Assembly: GCA_013002225.1 (NCBI GenBank)
Contig: JABDKL010000148.1
Span: 1-55,633, forward strand
Reading direction: 5' to 3'
Origin: Winogradskyella sp.
GTDB lineage: Bacteria > Bacteroidota > Bacteroidia > Flavobacteriales > Flavobacteriaceae
DNA length: 55,633 nucleotides
A model generated the notes under the pieces. That model saw only the letters and a program-made list of their open reading frames with translations, made no database searches and was not told the origin of the DNA. The position numbers and the translations under genes are program-made. Shown piece by piece: positions 9,399-18,257 of this stretch; positions within the stretch are counted from its first letter, which is position 1, and each line of letters begins with the position of its first letter.

Positions 9399-10316
9399 TT
9401 GAAAACATACAGAAGCAACGGTAAATTATTACTCACAGGAGAATATGTTGTGCTGGATGGTGCAAAGGCATTAGCCGTACCGACAAAGTATGGACAAAGC
9501 TTAGAAGTAGAAAAAAATAATACCAATAACATTGTTTGGAAGAGTTACAATGAATTGAACGAAATTTGGTTTGAGGACATCTTTTCTATTGCACAAAATG
9601 AGATAACCAAACAAACAAACAGCAGCAACTCAGTTACTGATCGCTTAGTACAAATTATAAATGCAGCACAAGCCTTAAACCCTAATTTTTTAAAAACTGA
9701 TCAAGGCTATACTATAACAACACGTCAGGATTTTAATAGACTCTGGGGTTTAGGAACCTCATCCACACTTATTAATAATATGGCGAACTGGGCTAATGTT
9801 GATGCCTATACATTATTAGAAAAAACTTTCGGTGGTAGTGGTTACGATATCGCTTGCGCTCAACATGACACACCAGTAATTTACCAACTCAGCAATACTA
9901 AAGATGCTAAAGTTGAGACCGTTAATTTTAAGCCTACATTCTCAAAGCAACTCTATTTTGTTTATCTAAATAATAAGCAAAATAGCAGGGATAGTATAAA
10001 AGCCTATAAGGCTCTTGGAAGTATTAGCCAAGCTACCATTGAAACTATAAACCACATCACAGAGACTTTAGTTAATTGCCCTACGCTTTCTCACTTTACT
10101 GAGCTTATAAATAAACATGAAAAGGTTATTAGTGAGCTTATAAACCAAGAGACGATCAAGTCGAAATATTTTAAGGATTTCAAAGGATCTTTAAAGAGTC
10201 TTGGTGGCTGGGGAGGTGATTTTGTATTGGCCATTTCCGAATCTAATCCCACCGAATATTTTATATCTAAAGGATTCAACACGGTTATTCCCTATAACAA
10301 AATGGTCTTAAATTAA
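9399..10316 (+). CDS. GYDIA-type GHMP kinase
   Basis: Small-molecule kinase of the GHMP superfamily (galactokinase, homoserine, mevalonate and phosphomevalonate kinases). The diagnostic GGSGYDIACAQ (about residue 145) gives the subgroup its name. Motif 1 is GEYVVLDGAKALAVP near the N-terminus; the ATP-loop reads WGLGTSSTLINNMA instead of the usual GLGSSAA; motif 3 is GGWGGDF near the C-terminus. The start is TTG at 9399, two bases after the HMG-CoA reductase stop; no better in-frame start is seen. The neighbour suggests phosphorylation of mevalonate or phosphomevalonate, an inference from context since the subgroup's substrate is not established to my knowledge. Confidence 0.88.
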   Translation: MKTYRSNGKLLLTGEYVVLDGAKALAVPTKYGQSLEVEKNNTNNIVWKSYNELNEIWFEDIFSIAQNEITKQTNSSNSVTDRLVQIINAAQALNPNFLKTDQGYTITTRQDFNRLWGLGTSSTLINNMANWANVDAYTLLEKTFGGSGYDIACAQHDTPVIYQLSNTKDAKVETVNFKPTFSKQLYFVYLNNKQNSRDSIKAYKALGSISQATIETINHITETLVNCPTLSHFTELINKHEKVISELINQETIKSKYFKDFKGSLKSLGGWGGDFVLAISESNPTEYFISKGFNTVIPYNKMVLN

Positions 10317-10318
10317 AA

Positions 10319-10342
10319 AGACTTCACATTTCTGCGAAGTCT
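10319..10342 (-). terminator. Rho-independent terminator ending the PpiD operon
   Basis: Seven-bp stem AGACTTC (10319-10325) with GAAGTCT (10336-10342) and a 10-base loop. On the minus strand it is followed by TTTT, A, A and further T, and it abuts the stop codon of the plus-strand GYDIA kinase (10314-10316). On the plus strand the T tail is weak, so its main work is probably to end the seven-gene minus-strand operon. Confidence 0.6.
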
Positions 10343-10371
10343 CTTAATAATTCTAAATCTTTCTCTTTGGA

Positions 10372-12516
10372 TTAATAGACCGTTTTGGCTCTATTATCTT
10401 CAATTTCTGCAGCCTTTTCTAAAGCTTGATATATTTTACTTTGTATTACGCTTTTACGTGTCGTATTTAAACGATTTACGATAGAGGTATAGTTATCAAT
10501 GTTAGGAGCATCTGTAACTTTGGTTACCTCTAAAACGTATACCCCTTTTTCACCATCAATTGGGCCAGAGGTTTCACCTTCATCTAAACCAAATGCAGCG
10601 CCAACTACTTTTGGTTCTACACCTGCACCAGATAGTGTCGTGTTATTCATAGTAACTGCAGCCGCAGTTCTAACGCTTACACCTTGATTTTTTGCTATCT
10701 CATCAACTGAAGTTGCCGTAATTTTTTCACGAATCAATTTGGCTTTTTTCTCTTTTCTGATTTCTGGCAAAGCAGTGATAGAAGCATCTTCTACATTCAT
10801 TAATCCTTTTTCGTTTTTCTCAACTACTTTTGCAACTATAAATCCAAATCCAGAGATCGGAAAACTCTTAAAGTCACCTACTTCAGTATCCTCATTAAAT
10901 GACCATCGTACGACTTCTCTTTGACTACCGAGACCTGGAATATTTTCATCTAATTCCTTAAACGTTATAGGTTTTGCTGTCAAATCTCGTTCTTCAGCGA
11001 TTTGGTTAAAATCACCATCTCTTGCTGCAATTTCGAACTTAGACATTGTGTTAAATACATCCTGAAGTGTTTCTTCTGATGGTTCTATTTTATCTGCAAG
11101 AGTTGCAACCTTGATCGTATTGCTGTAATTAGATTGTTCTAAGATCTCTATAACATGATATCCAAATGCGGTACCCACTACCTCTACATCACCTTCTTTA
11201 TTGTTAAAAGCAAATTCTCTAAATTCTGGTGCAAAAGACGAATTGTAAGCCATTTCTATTTCACCATCTTGCTCATTACTTACTTTATCTGACGACAATT
11301 CTAACAAATCCATGAATTTAGTACCACTATTAATTTTACCCAAAATACTATCCGCAGTCGCTTTAGCTTCCTGCTGGGTTTTGGTTACAGATGCATCTGC
11401 TCTTGTACCACCAACATAAGGTATTAAGATATGACGTACTTTTGCCGAGTCTGGCATCTGCTTCTTTTCTATTACCTTAGATAACTTATAATATTCACCA
11501 TCTTTATAAGGTCCGTAATAAGCACCTACTTCTAAATTCATTAAACTATCCTTAGCAACAGCTGGTAAATCTGCAGCTCTCAAATAGGCATCATTAAATT
11601 TAATATCTGAGTTTAGATTGATAAAATCTTCGTAGTTAGTTGTCGCATCAAAACCTACGATCGTATCATTTAACTTACTAATATCATTATAGGCAACAGT
11701 GGTGTTCTTTAAAGCTAACAAATCAGCTTTTATTTTATCTTCATCTTTCTTAGACGCTTCCTCTTTAAACTCTACATATACAACTTCTCTTGAGGCATCA
11801 ACTTTATATTCCTCCTCATTCCTTTTAATATAATCTTTAATTTCACTTTTAGTTACTTTAACCAAACTATCAGCAATGCTTGTGTAAGGTATGCTTACGT
11901 AGCGCAGATCTACTGTTTTAGCATCTCCTAAATACTCGTCCTTAGCTTCTGCTATTGTGGCGCCAACACCTGCCTTGATCATATTATAATAGCTTTGCTG
12001 TATAGCATTAGCAGCTATTGCCTGCTCATTATTTGCCCAGCTCTCATAGTTTACTTGAAAATTACTTAATGGCACTGCTTCTGGCTGAACGTCTTTTAAA
12101 TTTGCAATAAAAGCATTTAAGCGATTGACATCAAAACTTCCGTTTTCGTCCTGAAATTCCGGATAAGACGAAAAGCTATTCTTAAGCAAATCTCTCATTT
12201 CATCCTTTTCGACAGAAAGTCCAAGCTTCTCGTACTCTTCATCTAAAATAATTTTACGAAGCTCCTGGTTATAAATAGCATTCATCGCTTGTGTTGAAGA
12301 TTGACTACCTCCAAAGCGTTCCTGATAATTCTTAACCTTTTGCATGAAGTCATTTCTATTGATATCTTCACCATTAACAGTAGCTATAACGCCTTGTGTG
12401 TCTGAAAATGCATTAGGATTATCGATTACCCCTTGGATAACAAATGCGAATAATGCCAAAGCAATTACTGCAATTAACACTAATGAGCGTTGTCTAATTT
12501 TATTTAAAATTGCCAT
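10372..12516 (-). CDS. PpiD-like periplasmic peptidyl-prolyl isomerase/chaperone
   Basis: Membrane-anchored folding factor for exported proteins. A single N-terminal transmembrane helix (about residues 11-31, SLVLIAVIALALFAFVIQGV) is followed by a SurA-N-like segment (NGEDINRNDFMQKVKNYQ, about 47-65) and a parvulin rotamase domain starting at DSAKVRHILIPYVGG (about residue 357) and ending near GYHVIEILEQ (about 460). A long C-terminal region carries a second SurA-like fold. Length 714 aa exceeds E. coli PpiD (623 aa) but is usual in Flavobacteriia. It is last in the coaX-lptC operon and probably assists maturation of outer-membrane proteins. Confidence 0.9.
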   Translation of the reverse strand: MAILNKIRQRSLVLIAVIALALFAFVIQGVIDNPNAFSDTQGVIATVNGEDINRNDFMQKVKNYQERFGGSQSSTQAMNAIYNQELRKIILDEEYEKLGLSVEKDEMRDLLKNSFSSYPEFQDENGSFDVNRLNAFIANLKDVQPEAVPLSNFQVNYESWANNEQAIAANAIQQSYYNMIKAGVGATIAEAKDEYLGDAKTVDLRYVSIPYTSIADSLVKVTKSEIKDYIKRNEEEYKVDASREVVYVEFKEEASKKDEDKIKADLLALKNTTVAYNDISKLNDTIVGFDATTNYEDFINLNSDIKFNDAYLRAADLPAVAKDSLMNLEVGAYYGPYKDGEYYKLSKVIEKKQMPDSAKVRHILIPYVGGTRADASVTKTQQEAKATADSILGKINSGTKFMDLLELSSDKVSNEQDGEIEMAYNSSFAPEFREFAFNNKEGDVEVVGTAFGYHVIEILEQSNYSNTIKVATLADKIEPSEETLQDVFNTMSKFEIAARDGDFNQIAEERDLTAKPITFKELDENIPGLGSQREVVRWSFNEDTEVGDFKSFPISGFGFIVAKVVEKNEKGLMNVEDASITALPEIRKEKKAKLIREKITATSVDEIAKNQGVSVRTAAAVTMNNTTLSGAGVEPKVVGAAFGLDEGETSGPIDGEKGVYVLEVTKVTDAPNIDNYTSIVNRLNTTRKSVIQSKIYQALEKAAEIEDNRAKTVY

Positions 12517-12614
12517 TTTAATATATTAATTTTCGTGTAAATAAGTCTGCGAAAATAGTACTTTATTACAAATAATAAAAGGAGATTATTAGTTTTTACG
12601 TGTACTAATTGCGA

Positions 12615-13904
12615 TTAATCAGAATCTACTATTTTCAACAAAACAGTATTAATTTTTGTAGAGGAAACTTCGAGAATTGTAAATTTATATTTATCGATAA
12701 GAATATCATTATTCTCCTGAGGAATTTCTTCAGCTTCGCTAACTATAAGCCCACTTAATGTTTCGTAGTTTTCGCCAATAGGTAAGTTCAATTTATAAAC
12801 TTCGTTGATGTAATCAACTTCTAATCTTGCAGAGAATTTAAAGGTCTTGTCGTTTATTTTTTCCTCAATAAGTTCTACAGTATCGTGCTCATCCTCTATT
12901 TCGCCAAAAAGCTCCTCTATTATATCTTCTATAGTCATTAAACCCGAAGTACCGCCATACTCATCGATAACGACGGTCATACTTTTTCTTTTTTTAGTTA
13001 AGATATTAAGTACGTCTTTTATTAAGATGGTTTCCGGAACAAAGCCTACAGGTATTAAAATTGATTTAATATCTGTAGGTTTTTTAAAAAGCTCAAACGC
13101 ATGCACATAGCCCAAAATATCATCTATATTTTCATTATAAACTATTATTTTGGTTCTTCCGGTTTCTATAAAAAGTTGTCTTAAATTTTCTATAGAGTCC
13201 GAAATTTCTACTGCTGTAATTTCTGTTCTAGGTATCATCACCTCCCTAGCCTTTACTTCCGAAAAATCCAGCGCATTTTGAAATATCTGTATTTCACTAT
13301 CTAAATCTTCATGATCTTCTAAAGATTCCATCTGTTCGCTAATGTAATTACCGAGTTCTACCTTAGTCATTGCTAGAACGGCGTCTTCATCTTGTGCTTT
13401 AAAAATATATTTCAACACCAAATTTGATATCCAAATGACAACATCGGATACCCATGAAAACAAGCCGTAAAACATGTATGTGGGTAATGCCAAAATTTTT
13501 AATAAACTATTAGCATAAATTTGAAAAAACACTTTAGGCAGAAACTCTGCAGTTATAAGAATTATTAATGTGGAAATTAAGGTTTGGCTTAATAGCTGTA
13601 AATCCACCAACAAGTAAGTAAGCGTGGTACTATCTGCCGGCAACAAGGTTTTAAACCACCTAACAAGCACATCGCCCATTTTAAAACCGTAGATGACCAA
13701 TGCTATATTATTGCCAATTAGCATTGTGGCAATATACTTGGACGGTTTTGCTGTTAACTTGGATAATATTCTACCTAAAAAGTCGCCTTGTTTTTTCTCT
13801 AGTTCAATATGAATTTTATTAGAGGAGACATAGGCAATCTCCATACCTGAAAAAAAAGCAGATAGTATAAGTGTTACGATAATAACGACTATATCTGTAG
13901 TCAT
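12615..13904 (-). CDS. CNNM/CBS/CorC-HlyC domain protein (hemolysin family)
   Basis: Integral membrane protein of the CNNM/CorC group, thought to act in magnesium or other cation efflux; the old name hemolysin is misleading. Order of parts: CNNM membrane domain with the start motif SAFFSGMEIAYVSSNK and about four helices (residues 1-165), a CBS pair opening with VMIPRTEI (about 222-345, with VVIDEYGGTSGLMTIEDIIEELFGEI in the second CBS), and a CorC_HlyC domain (about 350-425). Gliding protein GldE has the same architecture, but no gldD is nearby, so I do not assign that name. It starts 3 bp after the small membrane protein's stop, inside the operon. Confidence 0.9.
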   Translation of the reverse strand: MTTDIVVIIVTLILSAFFSGMEIAYVSSNKIHIELEKKQGDFLGRILSKLTAKPSKYIATMLIGNNIALVIYGFKMGDVLVRWFKTLLPADSTTLTYLLVDLQLLSQTLISTLIILITAEFLPKVFFQIYANSLLKILALPTYMFYGLFSWVSDVVIWISNLVLKYIFKAQDEDAVLAMTKVELGNYISEQMESLEDHEDLDSEIQIFQNALDFSEVKAREVMIPRTEITAVEISDSIENLRQLFIETGRTKIIVYNENIDDILGYVHAFELFKKPTDIKSILIPVGFVPETILIKDVLNILTKKRKSMTVVIDEYGGTSGLMTIEDIIEELFGEIEDEHDTVELIEEKINDKTFKFSARLEVDYINEVYKLNLPIGENYETLSGLIVSEAEEIPQENNDILIDKYKFTILEVSSTKINTVLLKIVDSD

Positions 13905-13907
13905 ATA

Positions 13908-14099
13908 TTACTGTTTGTTTTTATCTTCAAATTTCTTCCTAAATCTTTTTCTGAAGAAAAACATAAATATGGCGAGCGCAACGAAAAATAAAGACATATA
14001 TGCTCTGCTCCTATCTACAGACCAATTGGTAATAGCATCCCATAAAAATAATGCTGCAAAGATGATATAAGCGTATTGAAAAATTTGTAATAGTTTCAT
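13908..14099 (-). CDS. Small two-helix membrane protein, unknown function
   Basis: 63 residues with two predicted transmembrane helices (about 5-22 and 34-50) and a very basic tail, FFRKRFRKKFEDKNKQ, that should face the cytoplasm. No family is recognised. It sits 34 bp after lptC and 3 bp before the CNNM/CBS gene on the same strand, so it is very likely a real member of the operon. Its position in an envelope-biogenesis operon suggests an envelope or accessory role, but the sequence does not show it. Confidence 0.75.
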   Translation of the reverse strand: MKLLQIFQYAYIIFAALFLWDAITNWSVDRSRAYMSLFFVALAIFMFFFRKRFRKKFEDKNKQ

Positions 14100-14133
14100 T
14101 TGAGATAATCTATAATATTTAACACAAAGGTAG

Positions 14134-14700
14134 TTAATTATCTATCTCAAAATCACCACCCATCTCTAACATTTGAAATTTTTTGAACGATTTGTCGGAG
14201 TCAAAACCAACACCATGGGTTAAACCAGCTGTTCTTTTAAACAAAAATGGTTTGTTTGTAAAGACCCATTCGAGCTTTTCGTTATAGTAAAGTTGCTCTG
14301 TAAACAAGGTGTCTTGTTCTGGCGTAGCAATTCTTACATTGCCCTGAAGATCAATAATATCTGTATCTGTATAGAATACGGCATATTCGGCTAAAATGGT
14401 AGTGAGTTTATTGTTCTCGCCATATACTTTTAGTTCTATACCCTCTGGAAATTCTGAAAACGGAAAACTTCTATTCGCATAATCAAGCATTTTAGGGCTA
14501 ATAAGATTGGCTAATAAATCTACAGTAGTATCGTTGTATTCTGTATATTTTAGATCTATTTCTTCTGCTTCGCCGATAGGTTGATTTTGAAGAACACCAA
14601 CCTTCTGTACATCATCAAAATTGTTTTTACACGAAAAAAACAAAGTCACAGCGATTACTGTGACTAAGTTTTTAATAGTATGTAAATAATTTATTCTCAT
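14134..14700 (-). CDS. lptC: LPS export protein LptC (lipoprotein-type)
   Basis: LptC passes LPS from the LptBFG ABC transporter to the periplasmic LptA bridge. The best start is the ATG at 14700, giving MRINYLHTIKNLVTVIAVTL and then lipobox FFSC; a longer frame to 14739 would put unrelated residues before the signal. The start shares its A with the stop of the upstream TPR gene (TAATG). The beta-jellyroll region includes GIELKVYGENNKLTTILAEYA, FYTDTDIIDLQGNVRI and LFTEQLYYNEKLEWVFTNKPF, the typical LptC/OstA-like pattern. E. coli LptC uses a transmembrane helix; this one appears lipid-anchored, as is common in Bacteroidota. Confidence 0.88.
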   Translation of the reverse strand: MRINYLHTIKNLVTVIAVTLFFSCKNNFDDVQKVGVLQNQPIGEAEEIDLKYTEYNDTTVDLLANLISPKMLDYANRSFPFSEFPEGIELKVYGENNKLTTILAEYAVFYTDTDIIDLQGNVRIATPEQDTLFTEQLYYNEKLEWVFTNKPFLFKRTAGLTHGVGFDSDKSFKKFQMLEMGGDFEIDN

Positions 14701-16091
14701 TAAATATTTGGAACGGTTACAGAGCGTCCTATCCAACAACCAATACTAATGCTTTTACCCGAGTTGCCTTGACTAAAGATATCGGCTTTACTTGGAGCAC
14801 TAGCTCTATAACTAGCTGCTGTTTTTGCTGCAGTAGATTTTAAACGACCATCTACTCTACCTGCTTTCTCAGCTTCGTTAGCTGCTAACCAGAATACTGC
14901 TCTTTTGTTAAAGTTAGAGTCACCACAGTTATTAGCGCTTTTAGCATACATAGCTGCAATTCTTAAATAAGGACCACCATTTGATGGATTAAGCTTTAAC
15001 GCCTGCATATATTGTTGTCTCGCTTTACCAAAGCTACCTCTTTTGTAATTCTTCTCAGCAACTCTCATTACTAACTTCCATTTTTTCAATGGGTCTGTTT
15101 CCAATTCAAAAGACTGGTCATAGTACTTGTCCGCTTCGGCATTATTACCTTGCTTCTCCTTTAAAACCCCTAAGTAAAATGCTGTTTTAGCATCTGGCTC
15201 GATGGTGTTTTTTTGTACTACAAGCTTTTCGAACATAGGATCGTCGGTACATTCCTTTTCACCCATCTTGTTCATTGCACGTTGCAACCAAACCGCATCA
15301 TTCTTGTTTTCTTCAAAATCTTTTTGATAAAGCGGTATTAACACCTCACAATTTGCTCTATCTCCAAGCTTTTGATCCATACTGGATTTCACTTTTTCGA
15401 ATGCTTCTAAACTATCTTCGTAATATTTTTTTAATCGCTCTTGCTTAGAAGACAACTTTGTTCCTGCCTCTTCCTTCTCGACTAACTTATTTAATTTTCC
15501 GATGTGACCTTTTTCAACACCTTCTACCAATTCCATTACATCATCATACTTATCGAACATTTTCTGAGCATCATCTGGTGTTTTTGCTCCTGCATCAAAG
15601 TTATCCACAGCTAAAGAGAAGTAAGTATAAAGGGCTTTAGCTCCTGTAAAACTCTTAGCATCTTTTTTGTATGCATTATCGAACATGTTGTAAATCTCCA
15701 TGTCTGACTTTTTTAGCTCATCTCTATATTTATAAGCTAATTCTGCCTTCTCTACTAGCATTTCACCAAGTTCATACTTAGAAGGAAAATGCTCGTGGCT
15801 TTGGTCAAAAAGTAGCATTAAATCATCTATAAATGCTATTTGCTCAGCGCCAGTTGAGTTTTTAATTTTATGCTCAAGGATATTATCCCCATAAGCATAT
15901 ATTGCCTGATTAAATTTAGGACATTTTTCTCGTACAATTTTCCAAGGACCATAAGCGTCATCATACTTTTTGCTCTTGTAATAACTATCAAAGATTGACA
16001 AGTTATTCATACACTCTTCATCTTGTTGAGCAAAACTAATGTTGAAACTCACAAAAAGTGCCATTAACAATATTGTAATTCTCGTTTTCAT
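14700..16091 (-). CDS. Exported tetratricopeptide-repeat protein
   Basis: Periplasmic repeat protein of unknown function. The start at 16091 gives a clear signal peptide (MKTRITILLMALFVSFNISFAQQ); a longer frame reaches 16142 but would overlap the upstream outer-membrane-protein gene and add a hydrophilic leader. TPR-like repeats are visible at about residues 300-395 (KTAFYLGVLKEKQGNNAEADKYYDQSFE, ARQYMQALKLNPSNGGPYLRIAAMYAKS begin the helices). 463 residues. The stop overlaps the lptC start (TAATG), so translation of the two is probably coupled. A scaffold role in outer-membrane or LPS assembly is a guess from context. Confidence 0.8.
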   Translation of the reverse strand: MKTRITILLMALFVSFNISFAQQDEECMNNLSIFDSYYKSKKYDDAYGPWKIVREKCPKFNQAIYAYGDNILEHKIKNSTGAEQIAFIDDLMLLFDQSHEHFPSKYELGEMLVEKAELAYKYRDELKKSDMEIYNMFDNAYKKDAKSFTGAKALYTYFSLAVDNFDAGAKTPDDAQKMFDKYDDVMELVEGVEKGHIGKLNKLVEKEEAGTKLSSKQERLKKYYEDSLEAFEKVKSSMDQKLGDRANCEVLIPLYQKDFEENKNDAVWLQRAMNKMGEKECTDDPMFEKLVVQKNTIEPDAKTAFYLGVLKEKQGNNAEADKYYDQSFELETDPLKKWKLVMRVAEKNYKRGSFGKARQQYMQALKLNPSNGGPYLRIAAMYAKSANNCGDSNFNKRAVFWLAANEAEKAGRVDGRLKSTAAKTAASYRASAPSKADIFSQGNSGKSISIGCWIGRSVTVPNI

Positions 16092-16107
16092 CTTTCTATT
16101 AATTATG

Positions 16108-17427
16108 TTAGTAATATTTTCGATCTTCAAACCATCTTGCATTAAGAGATAAACTTAAATTAAAGTTAACAAAATTCTCTTTTATCAGGTTTTGATTAGT
16201 TGTTCCTCTTTGTCCGAATTCAAAACCTAAATTGGCATTAGAAAACAAACTTCGGTTCCCAACTGGTAAACCTAATCCAAAAGATATGCCAAACTCCTTA
16301 ATTGATTCATTTTTTATTACAAGACCTGTATCTGCAAAATTAAAACCTGCTCTATAAACCACACGTTTAAAATAGCCTGAAAAAGCGCTATAGTCTGGAA
16401 TATAGAATCCACCGACAGCAATTTGGGATGCATTTTCAAAGGTAGTAATACTATTGCTAAAAATCGGATTTGAAAAATTTGACGTATTCTGAAATGTATA
16501 TTCTGTCCCTACAAACCATGATTTTGGCTTTCCTAAACCTGCGCCGAACGAAAGTCTGGCAGGTAATACCAGCTTCGTGTTTTTGAGGTTACGAGATTCT
16601 AAATCGTCTTCAATAGTATTATAAACAACTGCATTTTCATTTACGCTATTGATCGTCACTGTTGAATATGAACGTTCATTCTCCGACGACAACTTGCTCT
16701 CTGGTGCATATGTAAAGCCAGCAGATAACTCCAAATTTTCTGAAATCATTGATTTATAAGACAACCCAAAATTAACATTAAGTCCACTTAAGTCGGACCG
16801 ATTGTTTTCTCGTGTTTGATATTGAACCAATTCGCCTTCCGATGTATATTCTACGGCAATTGCAGTATTTCTAATATTTCCAAAATTGTAACTAAAATCT
16901 ACACCTGCACTTAAACTTTCTGAGATTTGATATCCCAATCCAGCAAAAACTTTATTAACACCACCATCACCTCTATAACGATTTTCTAAATCGCCATCAT
17001 CATTATAATCTTCTAACTTATAGCCCACTGATGTATAGGGTAATAATCCAAAGCCAAAACCAAACTTGCCTATAGGCACTGATAATGCTAAATAATCAAA
17101 AGACGAACTATTACCTTGGGCTTCGCTTGTATTACTTTTAAGTGATAAACTAGAAACAGTACCTGCAGCAGTAAATTTAACAGGTCTGCTTTCTCCTCTA
17201 AACGGCGCTGATAATACATTTTTACCAGCATATGAGGCAGGGTTTCTAAGATTTACATGGATACTATCCATAAAAATACTCAGACCTCCCATACTTCGAT
17301 TCTCGACTGTACCTTTGAACTTAAGACTACCTATACCATAGAAAGAGTAAGGTGAAGAAGTACCTTGTTGTGCAAAAGTACTATAACTAATAATTGCAAT
17401 ACAAATTACAATGAATCGTTTTATCAT
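16108..17427 (-). CDS. Outer-membrane beta-barrel protein, FadL/OMPP1-like
   Basis: Signal peptide MIKRFIVICIAIISYSTFAQ, then repeated amphipathic strands typical of a beta barrel, ending in a pattern of alternating hydrophobic and polar residues (FVNFNLSLSLNARW). The N-terminal GTSSPYSFYGIG, GGLSIF and LRNPASYAG segments match the FadL-like proteins common in Bacteroidota, in which the NPA motif follows the hatch. 439 aa. The start codon shares a base with the coaX stop (TAATG), tying it to that gene. Substrate, if it is a channel, is unknown. Confidence 0.75.
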   Translation of the reverse strand: MIKRFIVICIAIISYSTFAQQGTSSPYSFYGIGSLKFKGTVENRSMGGLSIFMDSIHVNLRNPASYAGKNVLSAPFRGESRPVKFTAAGTVSSLSLKSNTSEAQGNSSSFDYLALSVPIGKFGFGFGLLPYTSVGYKLEDYNDDGDLENRYRGDGGVNKVFAGLGYQISESLSAGVDFSYNFGNIRNTAIAVEYTSEGELVQYQTRENNRSDLSGLNVNFGLSYKSMISENLELSAGFTYAPESKLSSENERSYSTVTINSVNENAVVYNTIEDDLESRNLKNTKLVLPARLSFGAGLGKPKSWFVGTEYTFQNTSNFSNPIFSNSITTFENASQIAVGGFYIPDYSAFSGYFKRVVYRAGFNFADTGLVIKNESIKEFGISFGLGLPVGNRSLFSNANLGFEFGQRGTTNQNLIKENFVNFNLSLSLNARWFEDRKYY

Positions 17428-18161
17428 TATTTTGAATTAAAATCTAGAATGAAATTTAAACCTTCTAATAGAAAATTTGAATTCGCAAATATGCTATTTT
17501 TTAATTGGTTTGACAAAAATTTGGCATCACCTCCTGTTAAAATAACTGTTAAATCTTGGTGCATCCCTCTATATTGGTCGATTACACCATCAATTTCTTT
17601 AATTACACCATTCACTACACCAGAGTGTATTGATGACTCTGTTGTGTTCCCGATAATCGTTTCGGGTTGCTTTGACTCTAATAACGGAAGATTGGCTGTT
17701 AAATTATTTAGCGACTTATAACGCAAACGTAAACCTGGTGAAATTGCACCACCCAAATAATCGTTTTTATTGGTAATAAAATCATAGGTAATACAAGTGC
17801 CCGCATCTATAATGAGTACGTTATTATTTGGAAACTGGGCTACAGAAGCGCTTACTAAAGCCATACGATCTACGCCAAGCGTTTCAGGGCTTTTATATAG
17901 ATTACTAAAAGGCAACATTGTTTTATAACTGAGCTCAAGGACTTTAACTGAATTGGAAATTATTGCAATATGTTCGTCAGATAAATGACCAACAGAAGAA
18001 ATTATAGCTTGTTTTACTTTAGGATACTTTTTACGAAGTGATTTAAATTGTTTGTTAAACTCAGTTAGAACAAAACTATTTTTAAAAATTAAAGCTTTAC
18101 TGTTAAATACAGCAAATTTCACAAAGGTATTCCCAACATCTACAATGAGATTCATAAGCAT
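17427..18161 (-). CDS. coaX: Type III pantothenate kinase
   Basis: Catalyses the first step of coenzyme A synthesis, ATP-dependent phosphorylation of pantothenate, in the cytoplasm. Type III (ASKHA-fold) signatures are present: phosphate-1 DVGNTFVKFAVF, the pantothenate/ATP segment LGVDRMALVSASVA and phosphate-2 IDAGTCITYDFI with a downstream GGAISPGLRLR. Two ATGs are possible (18161 and 18155); MNLIVDVGNT from 18155 is the more family-like N-terminus. Length of about 243 aa is normal. It is the first gene of the minus-strand envelope operon, with a candidate -7 box at 18173-18180. Confidence 0.94.
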   Translation of the reverse strand: MLMNLIVDVGNTFVKFAVFNSKALIFKNSFVLTEFNKQFKSLRKKYPKVKQAIISSVGHLSDEHIAIISNSVKVLELSYKTMLPFSNLYKSPETLGVDRMALVSASVAQFPNNNVLIIDAGTCITYDFITNKNDYLGGAISPGLRLRYKSLNNLTANLPLLESKQPETIIGNTTESSIHSGVVNGVIKEIDGVIDQYRGMHQDLTVILTGGDAKFLSNQLKNSIFANSNFLLEGLNFILDFNSK

Positions 18162-18172
18162 TAAGTATGTTG

Positions 18173-18180
18173 CAAATTTA
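18173..18180 (-). promoter_or_regulatory. Candidate -7 box for the coaX operon
   Basis: On the minus strand this reads TAAATTTG, matching TAnnTTTG, 11 bp before the coaX ATG. No good -33 TTTG at the usual spacing. It faces away from the tRNA promoter. Confidence 0.4.
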
Positions 18181-18205
18181 TAAAATCAAATTTTACAACT
18201 TTCTT

Positions 18206-18236
18206 TTTGTGAATAATAAAAATGAATATATATTTG
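18206..18236 (+). promoter_or_regulatory. Bacteroidota-type promoter of tRNA-Phe
   Basis: TTTG at 18206-18209 and TATATTTG at 18229-18236 are separated by 19 bp, matching the primary sigma-factor consensus of Bacteroidota (TTTG-N~19-TAnnTTTG). The tRNA starts 22 bp after the -7 box. This is the cleanest promoter in the window and supports the phylum assignment. Confidence 0.8.
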
Positions 18237-18257
18237 CATCCGCTTAACAAAGCAATT

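Noticed and set aside
12615-13904. Naming the CNNM/CBS protein GldE (gliding motility)
   Set aside because: The architecture fits, but there is no gldD or other gliding gene beside it, and many non-gliding paralogues exist.
14701-14739. Extended N-terminus for LptC
   Set aside because: The extra 13 residues precede a normal lipoprotein signal and lie within the TPR gene; the TAATG overlap at 14700 gives a better start.
16092-16142. Extended N-terminus for the TPR protein
   Set aside because: It would overlap the upstream outer-membrane-protein gene and bury the clear signal peptide starting at 16091.
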